Source: SKPT01 sp040905445 (GTDB lineage: Bacteria; Planctomycetota; Phycisphaerae; Phycisphaerales; Phycisphaeraceae). Taken from it: a stretch of DNA of 64,000 nucleotides. A model generated the notes under the pieces. It ran no database searches, was not told where the DNA came from, and saw only the letters and a list, made by a program, of their open reading frames with translations. Of this stretch, positions 8,452-15,907 are shown one piece after another. Every line of letters starts with the position of its first letter. Within the stretch, counting starts at the first letter, position 1. The position numbers and the translations under genes were made by a program. The DNA lies in assembly GCA_040905445.1 (NCBI GenBank), contig JBBDRN010000007.1, positions 62,001-126,000 of the forward strand. The letters are read 5' to 3'.

Positions 8452-8942
8452 AAAGGGGGCAGGGGGCAGACTGCAGGGGGCAGTGCGGAGCGGGCGGCGG
8501 ACGCGATCAGGATCTTGCGGCGCCCGCCCGCTGCAGTGACTGGAGCAAGCCGTTCAAAATGCGGCCGATCTCCTGGGCATGGCTCAACGGCGTCTGAATG
8601 TCCTCCGGCCGAAGGTACTGTAGATCGCCTGCCAGGATGAGCAAGGTTTCGACCTCCGCGAGCGAGCCCAACGCCACCGACACGTGGTGACCGAATTCGC
8701 GCGGCCCGCTTCGCGCCTGCCCTTCCGCGATGTTGGCGGGAACAGAGACGGCGGCCCGGCGCAACTGACTGGTCAAACCGAAGCGTTCATCAGCAGGCAG
8801 CCGTCGCGAGACCTGGTAAACCTCCCGCACCCATTGGCGCGCCTTCTGCCAAGCCACCAAGTCTCGATAACTCTGATAAGCCACACGACCTCCCTCTCTC
8901 CGCCTCCCAACTGCCCCCTGCAGTCTGCCCCCTGCCCCCTTT
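8452..8942. mobile_element. Putative cassette: four-helix-bundle gene between 33-bp perfect inverted repeats
   Basis: Bases 8452-8484 and 8910-8942 are exact reverse complements over 33 bases. They are built from GGGGGCAG units around ACTGCAG. They enclose a single complete gene (8507-8884) and almost nothing else, 491 bases in all. A related repeat pair without a gene occurs at about 13888-14058. No transposase is present and no target-site duplication could be established, so the mobile nature is inference. Confidence 0.55.
8507..8884 (-). CDS. Four-helix-bundle protein (23S rRNA intervening-sequence/S23-like family)
   Basis: A 125-residue helical protein matching the four-helix-bundle family. 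It opens with YRDLVAWQKARQWVREVY, followed by GLTSQLRRAAVSVPANIAEG, the most conserved stretch of the group. The family was first seen in insertions of 23S rRNA and also includes Avd-like accessory proteins of retroelements, but most members have no known function. The gene is isolated between proS and thrC and lies precisely inside a perfect 33-bp inverted repeat. It is unlikely to belong to either neighbour's operon. Confidence 0.85.
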   Translation of the reverse strand: MAYQSYRDLVAWQKARQWVREVYQVSRRLPADERFGLTSQLRRAAVSVPANIAEGQARSGPREFGHHVSVALGSLAEVETLLILAGDLQYLRPEDIQTPLSHAQEIGRILNGLLQSLQRAGAARS

Positions 8943-8944
8943 CT

Positions 8945-10444
8945 TCAATACTCCGTCACCGGCAAACCCTCCAACGGATCCTCCCCATCACCCTCCTCCC
9001 GCGTCGGCGTCGGCAGGTGCTCGGCGCCCACGGCCTCGATGATCGCCTTCAAATCATCCGGCACGGGGATCGGCGAGTTGGCCATCGCCCCCGTCACCGC
9101 GCGACGCGGGGCCTGGTCCTGCACGGCCTTGACGTCCAGGCCCATGTGGTAGCGCACCGTCGCGTCCGGGTCCTTGAGCACGTGGCCGGTGAGGATGCAC
9201 ACGACGCGCTCGTCGGCGGAGATCACGCCTTGCTCGACGAGCTGATGCACGCCGGCGACCGTCGCCGCCGACGCCGGCTCACACCCGAAGCCGAAGCGGC
9301 CGACGAGCGCCTTGTGCTCCAGAATCGTCTCATCGTCGACTTCGCGCACCACGCCGTTCATCACCGACAGCGCCCGCAGCGCCTTGGGTAGGTTCACCGG
9401 CCGCCCAATCTCGATCGCGCTCGCCACGGTGTGGGCGTGAAAGTCCGCGGCGTCGGCCTCGGCGTAGTAGCGGTGCACGAGATCCAGGTCGAAGCGCCCG
9501 TCGTTCCACGTCAGCCCGTGGTCGTTGACGAGCTGGTGCAGTGGGTTGGCGCCGCTGGCCTGGATGACCGCCAGCCGCGGAATTTTTTCGATCAGCCCAA
9601 GCTCGTGCAGCTCGGCGAACGCCTTGCCGAACGCGGCGCAATTGCCCAGGTTGCCGCCCGGGACGACGACCCAGTCGGGCAGCTCCCAGTCCAGCGCCTC
9701 GAGCACGCGGTACATGATCGACTTCTGCCCCTCGAGCCGGAAGGGATTGACGCTGTTCATAAGATAGATGCCCATCTCCGGATGCTCGACAGCGATCTGG
9801 CGCACGCGGCGGAGGCAGGCGTCGAAGTCACCCTGGATCTGGAGCGTGCGGGCGCCATAGTCGAGCGCCTGGCTGAGCTTGCCGTAGGCGATCTTGCCTG
9901 AGCCGATGAACACGATGCCGGTCATCTCGCTGAGACTGGCGAACATGGCGAGGCTCGCGCTCGTGTTGCCCGTCGACGCGCAGGCGACGCGCTTGGCGCC
10001 GACCAGGCGGGCGTGGGTGAACGCGGCCGTCATGCCGTTGTCCTTGAACGAGCCGGACGGGTTGAGCCCTTCATACTGCAGGTAGAGGCGGCCCGGCTTG
10101 AGCCCCACGCGCGGGGCGAGCAGGTCGGCCTCCTGCAGGTTCGTGCGTCCTTCGCCGATGGTGACGATGTTGGCCTCGTCGCGGAAGAAGGGCATCAGCT
10201 CGCGGAAGCGCCATACGCCGGAGAAGTCGAGCGCGCCGGCGCCATGCTCGCCCTTGGTCATCCAGCGGTGCTCGAAGCGGGAAAAGGACATGGGCGCCTC
10301 GGCCCGCGCCCAGTCATAGCGGATGTCCAGCAGCGACTGCTTGCCCTGCTCGACGCAGCGCGGACACGCCACGAGCACGTCGTCGATGGCGTACCGGCTC
10401 TGGCAATCGGGGTCGATGCACTGTTGAAAGGCGATGTCTTCCAT
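8945..10444 (-). CDS. thrC: Threonine synthase
   Basis: PLP-dependent conversion of O-phosphohomoserine to threonine. The PLP-binding lysine is Lys134 in the SGSFKDNG motif, and the phosphate-binding loop is PGGNLGNCAAF. The N-terminus carries a small cysteine pair motif (Cys9, Cys14, Cys27, Cys30) that could form a zinc ribbon, as in some long threonine synthases. At 499 residues it is longer than the roughly 350-residue class. The last 40 residues are acidic and proline-rich. It has no pathway neighbours; its stop is 3 bases from the inverted repeat of the four-helix cassette. Confidence 0.92.
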   Translation of the reverse strand: MEDIAFQQCIDPDCQSRYAIDDVLVACPRCVEQGKQSLLDIRYDWARAEAPMSFSRFEHRWMTKGEHGAGALDFSGVWRFRELMPFFRDEANIVTIGEGRTNLQEADLLAPRVGLKPGRLYLQYEGLNPSGSFKDNGMTAAFTHARLVGAKRVACASTGNTSASLAMFASLSEMTGIVFIGSGKIAYGKLSQALDYGARTLQIQGDFDACLRRVRQIAVEHPEMGIYLMNSVNPFRLEGQKSIMYRVLEALDWELPDWVVVPGGNLGNCAAFGKAFAELHELGLIEKIPRLAVIQASGANPLHQLVNDHGLTWNDGRFDLDLVHRYYAEADAADFHAHTVASAIEIGRPVNLPKALRALSVMNGVVREVDDETILEHKALVGRFGFGCEPASAATVAGVHQLVEQGVISADERVVCILTGHVLKDPDATVRYHMGLDVKAVQDQAPRRAVTGAMANSPIPVPDDLKAIIEAVGAEHLPTPTREEGDGEDPLEGLPVTEY

Positions 10445-10618
10445 GGGCGGGCGTCCGCAACGGGCGAAGGGGCGGTTGGCGAGAGCGCGGCGGCGCGCGG
10501 TGGTGGTGGCGGGGCGCGGTGGCGAAGTCCGGCGGTGGGGCGGGATTGTACCACTGCGACGACGCGCCCGCCGCTCGCCTTCCGTCCTCCCGTCCCTTCG
10601 GGAGGGGGGTAAGACAGA

Positions 10619-10688
10619 TAGGGTCCGCTGTGCGGACCATCCCCCACCTCGTGGCGGTCACTCCGGAAGGTCCGCACAGTGGACCCTA
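10619..10688. repeat. Inverted-repeat element, family A, copy 1
   Basis: Left arm 10619-10638 (TAGGGTCCGCTGTGCGGACC) and right arm 10669-10688 are reverse complements with one mismatch and a 30-base loop. Each arm is itself a short palindrome (GGTCCGC-TGT-GCGGACC). The right arm runs directly into the start of the next gene, and its final bases form part of that gene's -10 box. Related copies lie at 20426-20650 and 53605-53670. Confidence 0.8.
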
Positions 10689-10692
10689 CAAT
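10687..10692 (+). promoter_or_regulatory. -10 box contributed by the repeat arm
   Basis: TACAAT straddles the end of the family A repeat arm and lies 7 bases before the ATG at 10700. No ribosome-binding site is visible, consistent with a leaderless start. Confidence 0.4.
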
Positions 10693-10699
10693 GGCCTCC

Positions 10700-11470
10700 A
10701 TGGCACACGCAGCGCGGCCACGTATCGGCATCACCGTCGGCAACCTCAACCCGCAGGTCAGGGCGGACACCTACAGCCTGGGCGCCGCCTATGCCCGGGC
10801 CGTCGTGCGTGCCGGCGGGCTGCCGCTCATCCTTACGCAGGAGCCGGGGCTTGCGGAGGCGTACCTCGACGCCTGCGACGCGTTCGTGCTCACGGGCGGC
10901 AACGACCCGGCGACGGAGCCGTTCGGGCAGCCGACACACGCCCAGGCGCGGCGCATCGACCCCGCCCGGCAGCGCTTCGAGACGGAGCTGCTCGCAGCGC
11001 TGGAGCATCGGCCCGACGTGCCGGTGCTCGGCATCTGCCTCGGCTGCCAGATGCTGGCGCTGCACGCCGGCGGGCGGCTGGACCAGCACTTGCCCGAGAC
11101 GCTCGGCGACGAGGCCGCGGCTACCCACCAGGGCAACCGCCTGCACCCGGTCGAGCTGCACGACTGGCCGCTGGACGGCTTGCAAGCCGTGGGCTTCGGC
11201 GACACGGGTGGGGATGGCGGTGGTGGCGGGGTCGTTTCGAGCCATCACCAGGCCGTTGTCGACCCGGGGCGGTTGCGCGTGGTGGCGAACGCGCCGGACG
11301 GCGTGATCGAGGCGGTGCACGACCCTGGTCGGCCGTTCTACCTCGGCGTGCAGTGGCACCCGGAGCGAGCCTGCGCGGATACGTCGGCCCCCCGGCTCAC
11401 CCGCGATCTGTTTGAGGCGCTTGTGCTCGCCGCTGCTGCTGCGAGCGGCGCTCGTGCAGGTAGATCATGA
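10700..11470 (+). CDS. Class I glutamine amidotransferase-like gamma-glutamyl hydrolase (PuuD/peptidase C26 type)
   Basis: A hydrolase of the gamma-glutamyl-gamma-aminobutyrate hydrolase group, which cleaves gamma-glutamyl amides. The nucleophile is Cys113 in LGICLGCQ; the partner His/Glu are in VQWHPE near the C-terminus, and SHHQAV matches the family. The start at 10700 was preferred because TACAAT sits 7 bases upstream, as at other genes here. ATG 10691 and GTG 10679 are in frame, but the latter lies inside a repeat arm. The 3' end overlaps lspA tail-to-tail by 74 bases. The natural substrate is unknown. Confidence 0.85.
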   Translation: MAHAARPRIGITVGNLNPQVRADTYSLGAAYARAVVRAGGLPLILTQEPGLAEAYLDACDAFVLTGGNDPATEPFGQPTHAQARRIDPARQRFETELLAALEHRPDVPVLGICLGCQMLALHAGGRLDQHLPETLGDEAAATHQGNRLHPVELHDWPLDGLQAVGFGDTGGDGGGGGVVSSHHQAVVDPGRLRVVANAPDGVIEAVHDPGRPFYLGVQWHPERACADTSAPRLTRDLFEALVLAAAAASGARAGRS

Positions 11471-12039
11471 TGACCACCAGCGCGACGCCGGCCATCAGCG
11501 CGGCGTCGGCGAGGTTGAAGATCCACGGCCAGAGGCCGGTCTCCGGAAACAGGCGGAACATGTCCCGCACCACGCCGTAGCGCATCCGGTCGTAGAGGTT
11601 GCCCATCGCCCCGCCGAGCACGAGCGCCAGGCCCAGGTGATAGACCCAGGCGTCGGCGGGACTGCGCCAGAACAGGCGAAGCAGCACGCCGACCGCCAGC
11701 ACGCTGACGACGATGAAGACCCATCGCCCGCCGGACCAGATGCCGAACACCGCCCCATCGTTAAGCGTCAGGTGAAGGCTCAGCACGCCCGGCACCACGT
11801 CGACCGGCGAATGCAGCGGCACGACGTGGGCGGGGTGCTCGATGCCCGCGTCGAGGATGACCGGCTGCCCCGCCACGTGCTCGAAGGCCGTGTACTTGAT
11901 GCCCAGGTCCAGGCCGACGACGAGCATGGCGACGGCGATGAAGCAGACGACCGCCACGGGGCGGCTGCCGGCGCGGCGCAGGGCGGGGGCGTCGTGCCCC
12001 GCCTCGCCCTCGATGCCGACCTGCTCGATCTGGCTCATG
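11397..12039 (-). CDS. lspA: Lipoprotein signal peptidase (signal peptidase II)
   Basis: Inner-membrane aspartyl protease that removes signal peptides from prolipoproteins. The 213-residue protein has four membrane helices. The conserved sequences are NDGAVFG (residues 93-99), GNLYDRMRYGVVRD with catalytic Asp159, and FNLADAAL with catalytic Asp178. The start at 12039 (MSQIEQ) gives a normal length plus a 25-residue soluble N-terminus. There is a roughly 30-residue periplasmic insertion (about residues 60-90) before the conserved block. It shares its 3' end with the convergent amidotransferase gene; no ileS neighbour is present. Confidence 0.93.
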
Positions 12040-12123
12040 TGCAAACCTGCCCCGGATTGTGAAATCGCTGGGGCCTCGCGTGGTGTGGTCCGGGTGGAGA
12101 GCCAAGCACCGGCGCCGCCTGCC

Positions 12124-12750
12124 TCAGCCGCTGTCCAGGCCCCGCTTCTCGCGCTCGCGGGCCACCTCAATACTATGCTTGGCCCAGGGCTTGGCTTCGA
12201 GGCGAGGCCGGCCGATCGGCTGGCCCGACTCGATGCACACGCCGTAGATGCCCTTCTGAATGCGGTCCAGGGCCTCGTCGATCTCGCGGAGCATGCGGCG
12301 CTCCGACTCGACGAGCCCGAGCGTGAACTCCTGCTCGTAGCTCGCCGTGCCGGTGTCGGCCATGTGCTCGTAGGAGATGCCCTCGTCGTAGCTGCGGGCG
12401 TCCGTCTCGAGCGACTGGACGTCGCCGACAAGCTCGGCGCGCTTCTCCAGCAGCAACTCGCGGAACTTGGTCAGGTCGCGCTTCGTCAACCCGGTCTTGA
12501 CCTTGCGCAGCTCCTCGTCGCTGAGCCCCTGCCCGTTGCCGTTGACGGTCACCGGCTCGGGCGGCGGCGCGGAACGCTTGGTCGTGGACTTCGCCTGCTT
12601 GCTCGCGGTCGACTTCCCGGATTTCGCGCTGCTGCCCGCCGTCGCGGCGGAGGTGCGGCTGCTCTTTTTCTTGGTCGTCTTGCCCGCGGCCGCGGTCGTC
12701 GTGCGGCTGCGAGTCGACTTTTTTGATGTTTTCGAGGACTTGCGAGCCAC
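12124..12750 (-). CDS. DksA/TraR-like protein with degenerate zinc finger and basic N-terminal tail
   Basis: A 208-residue protein. The C-terminal half matches the DksA/TraR coiled-coil plus finger (LLLEKRAELVGDV, then YGVCIESGQPIGRPRLEAKP). Only Cys172 of the four zinc ligands remains; the expected partners are Ser175, Ser193 and Val196. The first 65 residues are rich in Lys, Ser, Thr and Ala, like histone H1-type tails, and could bind nucleic acid. The start is GTG at 12750, preceded by a GGAGAGG site 7 bases away. By family it may bind the RNA polymerase secondary channel, but loss of the zinc site makes canonical function uncertain. Confidence 0.85.
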   Translation of the reverse strand: MARKSSKTSKKSTRSRTTTAAAGKTTKKKSSRTSAATAGSSAKSGKSTASKQAKSTTKRSAPPPEPVTVNGNGQGLSDEELRKVKTGLTKRDLTKFRELLLEKRAELVGDVQSLETDARSYDEGISYEHMADTGTASYEQEFTLGLVESERRMLREIDEALDRIQKGIYGVCIESGQPIGRPRLEAKPWAKHSIEVAREREKRGLDSG

Positions 12751-13109
12751 GAGGCAACCTCTCCATCCTGCCAGGGGCCAACAGGCTCACGCCATGCCCC
12801 GGCCCCTGCCCAGGACACGCCGAACGTCCCCCACCCGATCCCGCTCCTCACGCCCGGCCACGGCCTCATCAACCGGTCCGGGCCAAGACGGAGCAGTGTA
12901 CCGCCCAGCTATACGCTGGACAAGCGTTCCGGTTCGCATTGCGGCGGCTCATCCGCCGATCCGTCCCCTCGACCGCATATGAGGCGCTGTGGACCTGCTC
13001 ATCCCCCCCGCGCGGGGAAACCCGCGCCACACACGACCCGGCACGCGAAAACGCCGCACGTTCATGCGGTGCCGAGGGCGTGGCGGCACGCCCCTGCAAT
13101 GTGAGCGAT
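12751..13109. other. Gap between dksA-like gene and rplT
   Basis: About 360 bases. Besides the candidate promoter, it holds a GC-rich hairpin (GCGCGGG-TTTC-CCCGCGC near 13013-13030) and a weak CCGCA/TGCGG stem-loop ending in a short T run on the minus strand near 13050. The second could end the rpmI-rplT transcript. No gene is visible. Confidence 0.35.
12895..12923 (-). promoter_or_regulatory. Possible sigma-70-type promoter for the DksA-like gene
   Basis: On the minus strand TTGTCC (-35) is followed after 17 bases by TACACT (-10), each matching four of six consensus positions. It would start transcription about 140 bases before the GTG at 12750. Confidence 0.3.
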
Positions 13110-13484
13110 TCACGCCGCCTTCTGCATCGCCTCGAGGCCGCGGCGGGCCTGTGCCACGAGCGCGTCGAAGGTGGCGGGATCGTGGATGGCGATCTCGCTG
13201 AGCATTTTGCGGTTGAGGTCGATGTTGGCCGCCTTGAGTCCGGCGATGAAGCGGGAGTAGCTGACCTCGCGCTGCTGGCAGGCGGCGCTGATGCGCTGGA
13301 TCCAGAGCTGGCGGTACTCGCGCTTGACCAGGCGACGGTGCGCGTAGGCGAAGGCGCCCGCCCGGTAGACGGTCTCCTTGATCTTGCGCCACTGGTTGCG
13401 TCGCGAGCCGCGGTTACCCTTGGCGCGGTCAAGCCAGCGGTTCTTGCTCTGTCGGCGGGCGGCGCCCTTCTGGGCTCGGGGCAT
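13110..13484 (-). CDS. rplT: 50S ribosomal protein L20
   Basis: A 124-residue primary 23S rRNA-binding protein needed early in large-subunit assembly. It starts at MPRAQKGAARRQSKNRWLDRAKG, matching the conserved L20 opening, and continues with REYRQLWIQRISAACQQ and LNRKMLSEIAI. It lies downstream of rpmI with a 100-base gap. The usual upstream gene infC is absent; atpG lies beyond, on the other strand. Confidence 0.96.
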   Translation of the reverse strand: MPRAQKGAARRQSKNRWLDRAKGNRGSRRNQWRKIKETVYRAGAFAYAHRRLVKREYRQLWIQRISAACQQREVSYSRFIAGLKAANIDLNRKMLSEIAIHDPATFDALVAQARRGLEAMQKAA

Positions 13485-13584
13485 CGTCGTGCTCCTGGTC
13501 TGGCGTGGCCGGAGGCCTGGAAGGCGCTTGGAGGGCCCGGCACGCAAAAGTAATGCGCCAACGTCAAACGTCAGCGGTGCGGCG

Positions 13585-13797
13585 TCACGCCGCGGGCTTG
13601 AGCGGCCGGCGGAGCATCAACTCCAGCCGGGCGATGTCGCCCCGCTTGGCCAGCCGCTTGCCGCGCAGTTGTCGCCGCTTGTTGCCCGACTTGTGGCTGA
13701 GCAGGTGGCCGGCGCCGGCCCGGGCGAACTTGACGCGGCCGCCCGCGGTGACGCGGACGCGCTTGAGCAGTCCTTTGTGAGGCTTTTGCTTGGGCAT
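13585..13797 (-). CDS. rpmI: 50S ribosomal protein L35
   Basis: A 70-residue basic protein with the L35 pattern: MPKQKPHKGLLKRVRVT, then HLLSHKSGNKRRQLRGK. An AAGGAG ribosome-binding site stands before the ATG at 13797. It is first in the rpmI-rplT pair, whose order is conserved across bacteria, but the pair is detached from infC. Confidence 0.95.
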   Translation of the reverse strand: MPKQKPHKGLLKRVRVTAGGRVKFARAGAGHLLSHKSGNKRRQLRGKRLAKRGDIARLELMLRRPLKPAA

Positions 13798-13829
13798 GGC
13801 GGGCTCCTTGCGACGAGGGCGAGCCGCGT

Positions 13830-13857
13830 ATTGTACGGCGACGTGCCGCGGATGCAA
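13830..13857 (-). promoter_or_regulatory. Promoter for rpmI-rplT
   Basis: On the minus strand TTGCAT is followed after 16 bases by TACAAT. Transcription would start about 25 bases before the rpmI ATG, leaving room for its AAGGAG site. Confidence 0.5.
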
Positions 13858-13887
13858 GTGGGCGGGGAAGGCGGGGGAAGGCGTGGG

Positions 13888-14058
13888 CAGACGGCAGGGG
13901 GCAGGGGGCAGGGGGCAGTCTCGGAGCGCGGGGGGCGCCGTCTCTGGCGTAGGGTGGGTTGCGCTTCGCTTCACCCACCCTGCAACCGCCGTCTGCCGCC
14001 TTCTCATTTCCCCTCCGGAACTGCCCCCTGCAGTCTGCCCCCTGCCGTCTAACCCCTG
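13888..14058. repeat. Inverted-repeat element related to the four-helix cassette, without a gene
   Basis: GGCAGGGGGCAG repeats at about 13888-13921 face ACTGCCCCCTGCAGTCTGCC at about 14021-14055, the same units that bound the 8452-8942 cassette. Between them is a second strong palindrome, TAGGGTGGGT with ACCCACCCT (about 13950-13982), looped around TGCGCTTCGCTTC. The element fills the gap between rpmI and atpG. No coding region fits inside it. Confidence 0.65.
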
Positions 14059-14067
14059 CCCCCCGGA

Positions 14068-14095
14068 TTGCCCGCTGCGGATGAGCCGTTATCAT
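14068..14095 (+). promoter_or_regulatory. Promoter for atpG, leaderless geometry
   Basis: TTGCCC is followed after 16 bases by TATCAT, which ends 9 bases before the atpG ATG at 14105. No Shine-Dalgarno sequence is visible. Confidence 0.5.
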
Positions 14096-14104
14096 GTCGC
14101 GTCT

Positions 14105-14998
14105 ATGCCTGCTCGCACACGTGAAATCAAGGGACGGATCAAGGCCGTCGGGAACATCGAGCGCATCACCAAGACGATGCAGATGATCGCCACGGCCCGT
14201 TTTCAGGCCATGCAGAAGCGGGCGACCTCGGCCCAGGCCTACACCCGCCGCATCGCCCAGCTCGTCGGCGAACTCTCCCGCGGCGCCGGGTCGGAGCAGA
14301 TGGAGCATCCGCTGCTCGCCGCCCCCGCCGAGCCCGTCGGCCGCCGGCTGCTGCTGGTCATCACCTCCAACCGCGGCCTGTGCGGCGCCTACAACGCCAA
14401 CATCCTGCGCCAGGCGATGCGCTTCATCCGCGAGCACGAGGGTGAGCAGCTCGACGTCGAGGCCGTCGGCAAGAAGGCCGTCAACTTCATGCGGTTCAAC
14501 CGCGTGGAGGTCGCGCAGTTCCACGGCCACATCGGCGACACGCCGCGCTACGAGGACGTCGAGGCGCTGGCGACGGCGTACATGGGTGACTTCGAGGCCG
14601 GCCGCTACGACGGCGTGCATGTGGCATTCACCGAATTCCACTCCATGAGCCGGCAGGAGGCCAAGGTCGTGCGCCTGCTCCCGGCAGAGGACCCGACCGG
14701 CGCAGGCGAGGGCGACCCCGGTTCCGCTGGCGGTCCGACGGTGCAGTACGAGTTCACGCCGGAGCCGGCCGAGCTCCTGGCCGACCTGCTGCCGATCACG
14801 GTCAAGACGCGGCTGTTCCAGTGCTTGAACGAGTCGGTGGTGTCGGAGCAGATCTCCCGGATGGTGGCGATGAAGGCGGCGACGGACGCGGCGGGGAAGA
14901 TGAAAAAAGGCCTGCAGCGCAGCTTCAACCGCGCCCGCCAGACGGCGATCACGACCGAGCTGAGCGAGATCATCGGCGGCGCGGCGGCGCTGGAGTAA
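14105..14998 (+). CDS. atpG: ATP synthase F1 gamma subunit
   Basis: Central rotor shaft of the F1 motor. A typical N-terminal helix (REIKGRIKAVGNIERITKTMQMIATARF) and C-terminal helix (MKAATDAAGKMKKGLQRSFNRARQTAITTELSEIIGGAAAL) form the coiled coil. ITSNRGLCGAYNANIL marks the Rossmann-like middle. At 297 residues it has a normal length plus a short Gly/Pro-rich insertion near residues 200-213. It is encoded before, and apart from, the main atp operon rather than between atpA and atpD, with its own promoter. Confidence 0.96.
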   Translation: MPARTREIKGRIKAVGNIERITKTMQMIATARFQAMQKRATSAQAYTRRIAQLVGELSRGAGSEQMEHPLLAAPAEPVGRRLLLVITSNRGLCGAYNANILRQAMRFIREHEGEQLDVEAVGKKAVNFMRFNRVEVAQFHGHIGDTPRYEDVEALATAYMGDFEAGRYDGVHVAFTEFHSMSRQEAKVVRLLPAEDPTGAGEGDPGSAGGPTVQYEFTPEPAELLADLLPITVKTRLFQCLNESVVSEQISRMVAMKAATDAAGKMKKGLQRSFNRARQTAITTELSEIIGGAAALE

Positions 14999-15091
14999 GG
15001 CGCGGCGCTACTCGGGGAGGCGATTCGTAAGCACGGTGAAATAAGCCGGTTACGCGAATGTTTGGTTGCGGAGCGGCGGCGGTGAAGGTGT

Positions 15092-15120
15092 TTGACAGGG
15101 CCGCGGGCCGGCCCTAGTCT
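15092..15120 (+). promoter_or_regulatory. Promoter of the atp operon
   Basis: A perfect TTGACA -35 (15092-15097), a 17-base spacer and TAGTCT (15115-15120). Transcription would start near 15127, about 45 bases before atpZ. The spacing and TAG-type -10 resemble the site at 39270-39298. Confidence 0.6.
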
Positions 15121-15171
15121 ATCGGCTCGCTTTTCCGGGCGGGCCGGGCATGAGCGGACGGAGCACGGCCG

Positions 15172-15441
15172 ATGGCCGGCGAAATGCAGCCCAACCCGTG
15201 GCGCTATGCGCACATGGGCCTGGAACTCGGCGGCTCCGTGGGGCTGCTGGCGGCGGCGGGCTACTGGGTCGACTGGCGCTTCGGGACCGGGCCGTGGGGC
15301 GTGGTCACCGGCACGTGCGTCGGGTTCATCGGGGGCATGTACCTGTTTATCAAGCAGGCGCTGGCGGCGACGAGCCTCTACCGGGGCACCGGGCGACAAG
15401 CAGGCAAGCAGCAGGACGGACAGCACCGCGATGGACAGTGA
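15172..15441 (+). CDS. atpZ: AtpZ/AtpI-type accessory protein of ATP synthase
   Basis: An 89-residue protein with two hydrophobic helices (GGSVGLLAAAGYWVDWRFG and GVVTGTCVGFIGGMYLFIK). It matches the short F0F1 accessory family (AtpZ; ATPase_gene1) placed first in many atp operons and implicated in Mg/Ca transport or c-ring assembly. The ATG at 15172 starts 52 bases after the -10 box. It overlaps the next gene by 11 bases. Confidence 0.8.
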   Translation: MAGEMQPNPWRYAHMGLELGGSVGLLAAAGYWVDWRFGTGPWGVVTGTCVGFIGGMYLFIKQALAATSLYRGTGRQAGKQQDGQHRDGQ

Positions 15442-15907
15442 GCAGCCCTCGATCCCACCATTCCCGCTTCGGCGTAGCCTGCTGCTTACTGCGCTCATGG
15501 TGACCATCGGGTTGGCCGCATCCGCCTCGTTGATCGCCTGGTTCGGCGCTGCCGCGCAGCTCGGCCCGGCGAGCGGGGCGGCGGCCGTCGCGCTTCTCGC
15601 AGCGCTGGCGGCGTTGCTGCCCATGGCCTCGGCGCATCGCGGGCCCGCCCAGGTGCTCGTCATGCGGGCCCTGTCCGGGACCATCATCCGGATGTTCGTC
15701 ACCGCCATGGGCCTGCTGCTGCTCACGGCCGGGCTCGGCCTCGAGCGCGTGGCGACCAGCCTCTGGACGCTGGGGTGGTACGCCACACTGCTCTGCGTCG
15801 AGGTGTTCATCCTCGCCAGCTACTTCCGCTCGCTGCCCGGGGCGCTCGGCGGCCGCGGCGGCAACGACCCGAACGCGACCGCGCGTGTGGAGACGCCATT
15901 GTGCTGA
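15431..15907 (+). CDS. ATP synthase subunit I-like membrane protein
   Basis: A 158-residue protein with four predicted membrane helices, lying between atpZ and atpB, exactly where UncI/AtpI proteins occur. These assist c-ring assembly but are not needed for catalysis. Sequence conservation is low, so the call is by topology and position. The start overlaps atpZ and the stop overlaps the atpB start codon (GTGCTGA). Confidence 0.65.
   Translation: MDSEQPSIPPFPLRRSLLLTALMVTIGLAASASLIAWFGAAAQLGPASGAAAVALLAALAALLPMASAHRGPAQVLVMRALSGTIIRMFVTAMGLLLLTAGLGLERVATSLWTLGWYATLLCVEVFILASYFRSLPGALGGRGGNDPNATARVETPLC

Noticed and set aside
7062..8597. A 511-codon plus-strand frame opposite proS
   Set aside because: Antisense of a conserved tRNA synthetase; no recognisable motif.
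8452..8942. CRISPR-like array because of the repeated GGGGGCAG units
   Set aside because: Units are adjacent without unique spacers, and the two blocks are inverted, not direct; no cas genes are present.
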